Origin: Metaclostridioides mangenotii
GTDB lineage: Bacteria; Bacillota; Clostridia; Peptostreptococcales; Peptostreptococcaceae
Assembly: GCF_018917235.1 (NCBI RefSeq)
Contig: NZ_JAHLOF010000005.1
Coordinates: 121,129-185,128, forward strand
DNA length: 64,000 bases
Direction: 5' to 3'
Positions within the stretch are counted from its first letter, which is position 1, and every line of letters begins with the position of its first letter. Made by a program: the position numbers and the translations under genes. Under the pieces are notes generated by a model. The model did not search any database. It saw only the letters and a program-made list of their open reading frames with translations, and was not told where the DNA came from. Below are positions 58,104 to 64,000 of the stretch, one piece after another.

Positions 58104-58214
58104 TTTTCTCTCCCCTCTCTGTAATCATATTTATTAATTTCTAGCCTTAAACAGGTCTAACGTACACATTATTTTTTCAAATTCACTTGAATCAATTTCA
58201 AGTACGACAAATAG

Positions 58215-58475
58215 TTATTTTGAGAACTTAACAAACGCCAATGTTTTCTCTAAAGTTTCAACTCTATCAATGCCAACAAATGTTGTATATCTATCTGGTA
58301 ATTTTTTTTCAATTAGTTTTTTCTCTGCAACTCCGCCGATTACGTATAAATTATGTGCAGCAAAAGATTTGAAATCATCAACTTTAATTACAACACAATC
58401 TTCTAAGTACCAAGAGAATAAATTAGCTATATGCCAATCTACAGTTCCGTCATATAAAACACAATTTTTATGCAT
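58215..58475 (-). CDS. secondary translation product of endolysin (C-terminal domain)
   Basis: Inside the endolysin gene AAGGAGGTAATACTATG provides a full SD and ATG in frame, opening MHKNCVLYDGTVDWHIANLF. The 86-residue product is exactly the predicted wall-binding domain. Such a second product is known from the related CTP1L and CD27L lysins, where it joins the full-length protein. Confidence 0.65.
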   Translation of the reverse strand: MHKNCVLYDGTVDWHIANLFSWYLEDCVVIKVDDFKSFAAHNLYVIGGVAEKKLIEKKLPDRYTTFVGIDRVETLEKTLAFVKFSK

Positions 58476-59039
58476 AGTATTACCTCCTTGATTTAAATTT
58501 GAATCTAAAGATTTATTTAACACACCCTCTGCTATTAACTTAGCGATACCATCATAGTCATTATTCTTAGCTATATTGTAGTCTGCAGTATTATCACAGA
58601 AAAAAGTCTCAAACAAAATAGTCGGGCAATATGTGCCATTTAAAATATATAAATCTTTTCTAATTTTAATCCCACGATCAGTAAATATCGTAGCTAATTT
58701 TTTCATAACTCTATCAGCATATACTTTACCTGCATTTGAACAATATAAAACTTCTGACCCTTTTGCACTTTTGTTATAACTATTTAAGTGCAATTCGAGG
58801 CAAAGGTCATATTTCTTTCCATTTATTCTACTTAGTTTGTAATTTTTCTCTTCTGTAGCCTTTGTAAATTGTTTTTCAGGGCAGATAATCATATCTACTG
58901 TGTGCCCTTCTTTTTCAAGTAAATTTGTTAAAACTGGGGCTAATGCTTTACAATATTGATATTCATTTACCACCCCAGAAGCACTTGTACATTCTCCATT
59001 TTTTAGGATACTATGACCAACTGTGATACATATATTCAT
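58215..59039 (-). CDS. endolysin, N-acetylmuramoyl-L-alanine amidase (CD27L type)
   Basis: This 274-residue lysin has an N-terminal Amidase_3 domain (about 1-180) with zinc and active-site residues in TVGHS (His 9), NEYQY, ELHLNS and FETFF, and a C-terminal domain (about 190-274; NTMHKNCVLYDGTVDW, NLYVIGGVAEKKL) like that of the C. difficile phage endolysin CD27L. It cuts the wall from within at phage lysis. An internal RBS and ATG at 58475 could give the C-terminal domain alone. Holin-like genes lie directly upstream. Confidence 0.9.
   Translation of the reverse strand: MNICITVGHSILKNGECTSASGVVNEYQYCKALAPVLTNLLEKEGHTVDMIICPEKQFTKATEEKNYKLSRINGKKYDLCLELHLNSYNKSAKGSEVLYCSNAGKVYADRVMKKLATIFTDRGIKIRKDLYILNGTYCPTILFETFFCDNTADYNIAKNNDYDGIAKLIAEGVLNKSLDSNLNQGGNTMHKNCVLYDGTVDWHIANLFSWYLEDCVVIKVDDFKSFAAHNLYVIGGVAEKKLIEKKLPDRYTTFVGIDRVETLEKTLAFVKFSK
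58475..58490 (-). promoter_or_regulatory. internal ribosome binding site in endolysin gene
   Basis: AAGGAGG lies eight bases before the internal ATG at 58475 and is stronger than most RBSs in the window. Confidence 0.7.
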
Positions 59040-59050
59040 TTTTATTCCTC

Positions 59051-59296
59051 CTAATTATTAAAAAAATTATCAAGTTTTTGCTCAATTCTTTCATTGCCTT
59101 CTTCCACCTTTTCAATCCTAGAACTAAGTCCTTGAATACTATCGGCAAATTGTTTCGATACTTCAGTAAAAGTATCTACACTCTGTCTATACAAATCTCT
59201 TTCTTCTTTTTTTTCAGCTAAAACATTGCTAATTAACAGATAAGCAATTACACTTACCACCCCTAAATTTATTAATTCTGTCCCGAATTGTTCCAT
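59051..59296 (-). CDS. BhlA/UviB-like holin-type protein
   Basis: This 81-residue protein has one N-terminal membrane segment (about 8-26) and a long charged coiled-coil tail (about 28-81; EKKEERDLYRQSVDTF). This is the form of BhlA/UviB bacteriocin-secretion and holin-like proteins. It starts after AAAGGAGGATTATAAATG and lies 11 bases upstream of the endolysin gene. Confidence 0.8.
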   Translation of the reverse strand: MEQFGTELINLGVVSVIAYLLISNVLAEKKEERDLYRQSVDTFTEVSKQFADSIQGLSSRIEKVEEGNERIEQKLDNFFNN

Positions 59297-59335
59297 TTAT
59301 AATCCTCCTTTCTAATTTTGTGTGATTCTAAGAGT

Positions 59336-59581
59336 TTAATTTTTAAATTGCTTAACAGTTTGATGTACACCAATAGCAACACCCCAACATAAAATACCTT
59401 GTAAAATTGAGTTTGGATCAATTCCTTGTATCCAGATACTAAAAATGATTCCTAGTACTAATAAGATAGATGGTATAAATTTATTATCAAGCCCCGGTAT
59501 GCTTTTACATCCATACCCTAAAACATTTAAAGCAGCTACTAATATTAGTAACTGCTCTGGTATAAAACTAACTATTTCCAT
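59336..59581 (-). CDS. phage holin
   Basis: This 81-residue protein has two to three hydrophobic segments (about 5-22, 35-52, 58-74) and a basic C terminus (HQTVKQFKN), typical of the phage holin family found upstream of amidase lysins in clostridial phages. It opens pores for the endolysin. RBS GGAGG. Confidence 0.82.
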   Translation of the reverse strand: MEIVSFIPEQLLILVAALNVLGYGCKSIPGLDNKFIPSILLVLGIIFSIWIQGIDPNSILQGILCWGVAIGVHQTVKQFKN

Positions 59582-59639
59582 AATAAAACCTCCAATTATT
59601 TATTTTTTATATAAAAAAAGCCTGGATTAACCTAGCAAG

Positions 59640-60238
59640 TTGCTTTATAATTTCTTTGATTCTTGTTTATCTTCATAATTAACCTGTTTTCTTCGCTTTA
59701 GCTTTTTATTATATCCCAACGCTTAAGATACAAGAGAATATTCGTCAACTATATTTCCAAACGTAGAATCGTTCGTAAGCGGTGTACCGCCGGAAATTGT
59801 ATCAATAACAAATGTGATTTATTTAAAACAATTCGTTTTTATCCTTTTCGACATTTAGTGTAGTCATGACGCCGTCTAATCGAGCTAACTCTGTTTCAAT
59901 CGCGGGAATGGCTTTTAGAACTTGAGCTTTCTAAGTCTATATAACCCCTATTTTCTATATAATCCCCTACTAATTATAAAATTGAATATATAACATATTT
60001 TCATATACAATATATCAATTATATGAAAATATGTCAATAGTTATATGAAAATTAAATTTATGAAATATTTTGATATTGTATTAATTGACATAATCTCATA
60101 TAATTTCTATAATAAAGAAAGGTATTTAAACAGAGTTTATAAAATAAGATAACCGTTTACTTAAATTTTAGTTGGCATTCATCTTTTCTCTAAACAAAAT
60201 ACTATTTTACATATGTAAATATATAAAGGAGTGTCTTT
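59640..60238. other. phage tail gene remnants and promoter region
   Basis: The minus strand at 59760-59930 reads KAIPAIETELARLDGVMTTL and DKNELF to a stop, then, in another frame, FVIDTISGGTPLTNDSTFGN. These look like ends of phage baseplate or tail genes. It is GC-richer than the flanks. The remainder (59940-60238) is very AT-rich promoter DNA ahead of 60239. Confidence 0.5.
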
Positions 60239-61162
60239 ATGAATTATAACCTTAGAAATCAACAAGAAATTGACAACTTAATAGAGAATTGGTCTCCGAG
60301 GGATAAGACAATAGCATCTAAAATGTACTCTGAATTGATACATTATTTAGAAAGAAATAATAAACTTATCACAGAAGATAACTGTAATATTGCAGTAAAC
60401 TTAGTATCAAGTGATACTGAGGATTTTGTAAATGCTACCATTGGAAAAGATCGATATAAAACTAGTGCAACTAAAACTAGTATACTTACTAAACTTATGA
60501 ATGAACTTAACTTAGATATATCATTTAAGTGCATAAATCCAGACAATATTAAGAAAAATCTTTTTGAATATCCATCATTTAAAGAAATTCTAGATATTTG
60601 TAACAGTTTGATTAATTATCAAGATAGATTTATTGTTTATTCCGTTTTTTGTGGATTTACTGAATTAAATCTACACAATTTAAGATATTTAAAAGTTACA
60701 GATGTAGATTTCGAGAATAAAATTGTTATAGATAACGGAAAAAAAGTCAATGTAGATAATATCTTCATAGACTTGGCAGACAAGACTAAAAAGCAGAAAA
60801 CTTATTATAAACTTATGAGACCAGAATCTTTAGAAAATTTAACAACTAGTTTGTCTTATGATTTCAACCAAGAATCTGAATACTTAATTAAAACTAAACC
60901 AACCTCCAAAAATGAGAATGGCATAAAACCTATATCTCAAATTGCACTTAGACAGAGATTTAGCTTTCTAAATGAGACTCTTGAGTCGTGGACTTTAACT
61001 CCAAGACACCTTAGGATAGCGGGATTTATGCATAAAATGTATGAGGAAAAAAAGGATAAGTGGACAATACAGATGGTAAATGATTTGAAAAATAAATTGG
61101 GTTATAAGATAGATTCCCACGAAGTTCTAATAACATATAATCAAAAATATAATCCATTGTAA
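60239..61162 (+). CDS. tyrosine-recombinase-like protein, probably inactive
   Basis: This 307-residue protein has the overall layout of a phage integrase: an N-terminal SAM-like helical region (about 1-95), then VYSVFCGFTELNLHNLRYLK and VTDVDFENKIVI, where integrases have the TGLRxxEl box, and LTPRHLRIAGFMHKMY near 258 in the HxxR region. The first catalytic Arg is not present (CGFT instead of TGLR), and no clear Tyr nucleophile motif is seen. RBS AAAGGAGTG. It may be a regulator derived from a recombinase. Confidence 0.6.
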   Translation: MNYNLRNQQEIDNLIENWSPRDKTIASKMYSELIHYLERNNKLITEDNCNIAVNLVSSDTEDFVNATIGKDRYKTSATKTSILTKLMNELNLDISFKCINPDNIKKNLFEYPSFKEILDICNSLINYQDRFIVYSVFCGFTELNLHNLRYLKVTDVDFENKIVIDNGKKVNVDNIFIDLADKTKKQKTYYKLMRPESLENLTTSLSYDFNQESEYLIKTKPTSKNENGIKPISQIALRQRFSFLNETLESWTLTPRHLRIAGFMHKMYEEKKDKWTIQMVNDLKNKLGYKIDSHEVLITYNQKYNPL

Positions 61163-61453
61163 AATGGATTTTTTTGTAAATAATTTTAATCCCTATTGAA
61201 AATGTATATGCTAAGGTATATAATTTAAGCAGAACATATATTCGATATTCAAATTATATACCAGTATCAATACTATTCTTTTGACTATGATTATGGCTTT
61301 GTCATATATAATTTGATAAGAAATAAATTTTTTAGTTACTTTAATAGGATAATGTATTTTTGTATAACTTAAAACTATGATCAAGCTTAACATTAGGGTA
61401 TTTGAGATAAAAAAGTGAGCTGATGCTTTTTTTAATGTAGATGGGGGTATTAC
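61163..61453. other. AT-rich intergenic stretch
   Basis: I see nothing beyond the RBS (GATGGGGGT) of the next gene. Confidence 0.4.
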
Positions 61454-61810
61454 ATGTTTATAAAAACTGTTGATAAGATTTCCACAGTGAATATAGTGGA
61501 AAGTAATAAAATAAGAATTGAATTAGTAAAAAGTATGCAAAATAGCGAAAATTTACTTTTTTATTTAAATGAGATTAGGGAAAGCTTAATAAAAAATGAT
61601 CTTTATGGGTTTAAACTGATTTGTCAATACAAGTTATTTTTTGAAAAATTAGATGCGCATATAGAGAATAGTTTTAAGAAACTTAGTGTAAAGTATGAAA
61701 AAGACATTTATAAAATCGACTACATAATAAAATCACTCGAAGTATCCTATAATGAAAATGCTCATGACGGCTTTTTAATGTCTTGGGCTGAAAAAATAAA
61801 TGAAATTTAA
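61454..61810 (+). CDS. small helical protein, unknown
   Basis: This 118-residue protein is helical and charged without membrane segments or recognised motifs (VESNKIRIELVKSMQNSENL). The RBS is moderate (GGGGGTATTAC). It lies at the edge of the prophage remnant and may be an accessory phage gene. Confidence 0.5.
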   Translation: MFIKTVDKISTVNIVESNKIRIELVKSMQNSENLLFYLNEIRESLIKNDLYGFKLICQYKLFFEKLDAHIENSFKKLSVKYEKDIYKIDYIIKSLEVSYNENAHDGFLMSWAEKINEI

Positions 61811-61910
61811 CTCTCATATCTAAGACGTTTTTATTTATCCTGTAAATAATTTTAGATCTCCCCTCCTACAGAAATTACATTACACGCTAGACAATAACAT
61901 ATAATAAAAT

Positions 61911-61960
61911 AAAAGCCCTCCTTTAGCATGCCTATGTAAAATTACTAAAGGAGGGTTTCT
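61911..61960. terminator. bidirectional terminator between prophage remnant and tsaD
   Basis: AAAGCCCTCCTTTAG / CTAAAGGAGGGTTT forms a long stem with T-rich ends on both strands. Confidence 0.8.
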
Positions 61961-62009
61961 CTTTATAATATATATGTGTATTGTAGATTATTTTTATTTA
62001 TTGTTTATA

Positions 62010-63026
62010 CTATCTTTCACCGATTTTGAGATTTGGAACAGCATTTAAACTCATATCATCTCTGACACCATTAATATAATTGTAATAACCAGCACACCCA
62101 ATCATTGCTGCATTATCAGTACATAAAACTAACGGCGGATATTTAATTTCAATTCCAGTTCCTCCCGTAAGCTCTACTATCTTTTCTCTAAGTCTAGAAT
62201 TTGCTGCAACACCGCCAGATAATGTTATTGTATTATATCCTTTATCTGTTGCTGCCTTGATTGCTTTTTTAGATAACACTTCTACGACCGCTTCCTGGAA
62301 TGACGCAGCTACATCTTCTACTACAATATCTTCATTTTTCATTTTTTTGCCATTCAAATAATTTAGTACGGAAGATTTAAGCCCGCTAAAACTAAAATCG
62401 TAACTATCATCAATATAGGCTCTAGGAAAATCAATTGCATCTTTATTTCCCTTTTTAGCTAGTTTGTCTATAATAGGTCCACCTGGATATCCTAAGTTCA
62501 TAGCTCTTGCGATTTTATCAAAGGCTTCTCCAGATGCGTCATCTCTAGTTCTTCCAAGTATATCGTACTCTCCATAATCTTTTACCTCTACTAGATGAGT
62601 ATGTCCCCCAGAAACTATAAGAGTTAAAAAAGGGGGTTCTAAATCTAAATGTTCAATATAATTTGCACTTAGATGTCCTTCTATATGATTTACGCCAACT
62701 AATGGTATTCCTAAAGTAAATGCAAGAGATTTTGCATAAGAAAGACCAACCAAAAGTGCACCAACTAGACCTGGCCCGTATGTAACTGCTACTACATCTA
62801 TATCTTTAAATCCTACTCCCGATTTTTCTAAGGCTTCCTCAACAACTATATCAATATTTTCAACGTGTTTTCTAGAAGCTACTTCAGGTACTACACCACC
62901 AAATTTTTTATGTGTTTCTATTTGTGTAGAGATGATATTTGCTAGTACTTCTCTTCCATTTCTTAAAATGGCTACTGCGGTTTCATCGCAACTGCTCTCA
63001 ATAGCCAATGTTATTATATCTTTCAT
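62010..63026 (-). CDS. tsaD: tRNA t6A37 threonylcarbamoyltransferase
   Basis: This 338-residue ASKHA-fold protein, with TsaB and TsaE, transfers threonylcarbamoyl to A37 of ANN-decoding tRNAs. It shows the metal-binding HIEGHL motif (about 110-115), [10 protein letters not shown] and the [10 protein letters not shown] segment. It starts three bases after rimI. Essential in most bacteria. Confidence 0.97.
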   Translation of the reverse strand: MKDIITLAIESSCDETAVAILRNGREVLANIISTQIETHKKFGGVVPEVASRKHVENIDIVVEEALEKSGVGFKDIDVVAVTYGPGLVGALLVGLSYAKSLAFTLGIPLVGVNHIEGHLSANYIEHLDLEPPFLTLIVSGGHTHLVEVKDYGEYDILGRTRDDASGEAFDKIARAMNLGYPGGPIIDKLAKKGNKDAIDFPRAYIDDSYDFSFSGLKSSVLNYLNGKKMKNEDIVVEDVAASFQEAVVEVLSKKAIKAATDKGYNTITLSGGVAANSRLREKIVELTGGTGIEIKYPPLVLCTDNAAMIGCAGYYNYINGVRDDMSLNAVPNLKIGER

Positions 63027-63029
63027 TAT

Positions 63030-63512
63030 TTACACCTCTTCCAACTGGTTCCACATTATAATTGCATCTTCTCGATTATTTGTATAATACTCATTTCGAA
63101 TTCCTGCAATTTTAAATCCGTATTTTTTATACAAATTTTGTGCTACAGTATTAGACTTTCTTACTTCAAGAGTCATAGCAACAATATTATTTTGTTTGCA
63201 AAGCGATATAAGTTCTTCCATTAGACTGTCGCCTATTTTTCTTCCTCTATAATCATTGTGTACAGCTACACTATTTATGTGACATTCATCAAGTATAAAC
63301 CACGTTCCTATATATCCAACTACTCTATTTCCTATTTTTGCTACTATAAAATGAGCTAGATTGTTTGACATTTCCTTTGTGAAAGATTCTCTACTCCAAA
63401 AGTCTTCAAAACATGCTCTCTCTACTTCAAATACTCCGCTTATATCCTCGTATGTCATTTTTCCTAAAATTAATACATCATTATTTTTTGATTCTATAAT
63501 CTCGTCTTTCAT
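63030..63512 (-). CDS. rimI: ribosomal protein alanine N-acetyltransferase family
   Basis: This 160-residue GNAT protein has the acetyl-CoA motif NDYRGRKIGDSLMEEL (about 84-99) and the C-terminal SNTVAQNLYKKYGFK. The order tsaB-rimI-tsaD is the conserved arrangement in Firmicutes. By name it acetylates ribosomal protein S18. Confidence 0.93.
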   Translation of the reverse strand: MKDEIIESKNNDVLILGKMTYEDISGVFEVERACFEDFWSRESFTKEMSNNLAHFIVAKIGNRVVGYIGTWFILDECHINSVAVHNDYRGRKIGDSLMEELISLCKQNNIVAMTLEVRKSNTVAQNLYKKYGFKIAGIRNEYYTNNREDAIIMWNQLEEV

Positions 63513-63514
63513 AC

Positions 63515-64000
63515 TTATACCTCTTTATGTTTTTGCTCATATTGTATTTCTGCTTGGGACTTTTTTATATACATTGGTTTTATATCATAACAATTGTATA
63601 TATCTTTTTCTTGTCTGAATTTGTTTATACCGCATAAACAAAGACTACTACCTTTAGATACATTGTAAATACTATCACAAACTTTTACATTTTTAAGTTC
63701 CTTAAACTTATCTATATATTTATATACCGCTTCTCCTAATATAACGTACTCTTTATCACTGTTTTTAATTTCGTCTACTAATGCCTCTATTTCCTTTATT
63801 TGAATATCACTTATTGTTTCTATACCACCAAATTTACCATCTTTCCCATATTTATACTCTGCAGAATAAACTTGATTTTTCTGAGCATCTAAAATCGGAA
63901 GGATAATTTTATCAGACAGGCTTGCATTCTGTGCTATAGTCTCTAAAGAATTAACAGCGACTATTGGTATGTCGTTTACATGAGATATAGCCTTAGCAGT
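63515..64000 (-). CDS. tsaB: tRNA t6A biosynthesis protein TsaB, partial
   Basis: The frame runs from the window end to a stop at 63515, two bases before rimI. The visible 161 residues are the C-terminal part: IPIVAVNSLETIAQNAS, LPILDAQKNQVYSAEY and CYDIKPMYIKKSQAE. TsaB is the TsaD-like partner that stabilises the t6A complex. The N terminus lies outside the window. Confidence 0.9.
   Translation of the reverse strand, partial: TAKAISHVNDIPIVAVNSLETIAQNASLSDKIILPILDAQKNQVYSAEYKYGKDGKFGGIETISDIQIKEIEALVDEIKNSDKEYVILGEAVYKYIDKFKELKNVKVCDSIYNVSKGSSLCLCGINKFRQEKDIYNCYDIKPMYIKKSQAEIQYEQKHKEV

Overview
This is a low-GC Firmicutes chromosome segment. The ancestral genes (groES-groEL with a CIRCE site, rex, the NAD-type glutamate dehydrogenase, a pyrBKDE operon, tsaB-rimI-tsaD), a CWB2-repeat cell-wall protein and a CD27L-type endolysin point to Peptostreptococcaceae. 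The host is close to Clostridioides difficile, but the GluD sequence differs from the C. difficile one I know, so a relative such as Paraclostridium or Paeniclostridium is more likely. The species call is an inference.

Layout. Bases 1-9.1 kb hold the start of an Fe-S protein (partial), a three-gene minus-strand operon (AAA+ MoxR-like ATPase, beta-propeller-like protein, VWA protein) and oleate hydratase with a TetR regulator. From 9.3 to 30.7 kb lies a mosaic accessory region that ends exactly at the 3' end of guaA, a known integration hotspot. It contains a truncated ABC ATPase, a Fic protein bracketed by matching hairpins, a serine recombinase with a frameshifted membrane protein, VanZ, a broken D-Ala-D-Ala carboxypeptidase and an orphan AgrD-like peptide. 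It continues with a Vex/Vnc-like ABC transporter plus two-component system, a DJ-1/PfpI protein, a WYL regulator, a frameshifted HEPN nuclease and a DNA-ligase remnant. It closes with an Xre repressor, a type I toxin-antitoxin module, a MarR/UvrA-like pair, and remnants of a Tn916-like element and an FtsK-like translocase.

From 30.7 to 56 kb is mainly core: guaA with a purine riboswitch, groESL, cardiolipin synthase, an OGG-type glycosylase, a YeiH transporter with a divergent LysR regulator, pyrBKDE with a PyrR site, an NlpC/P60 hydrolase, gluD, ferredoxin, rex, an ABC-F protein and a MATE exporter. This is interrupted at 40.5-44.2 kb by TraX, an agrBD locus with an agrC remnant, a second DNA-ligase remnant and a CWB2/3D cell-wall protein. 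From 56.5 to 61.8 kb there is a decayed prophage (lysis cassette, tail remnants, recombinase-like protein). The window ends in the t6A operon tsaD-rimI-tsaB.

The items I find most worth following up are the MoxR/propeller/VWA triad, the type I toxin-antitoxin module, the orphan AgrD paralogue, the guaA riboswitch with an atypical J2/3 core, the endolysin with an internal start, and the fic cassette between mirrored hairpins. Many genes of the accessory region are decayed; several small or frameshifted ones are annotated here from direct translation.
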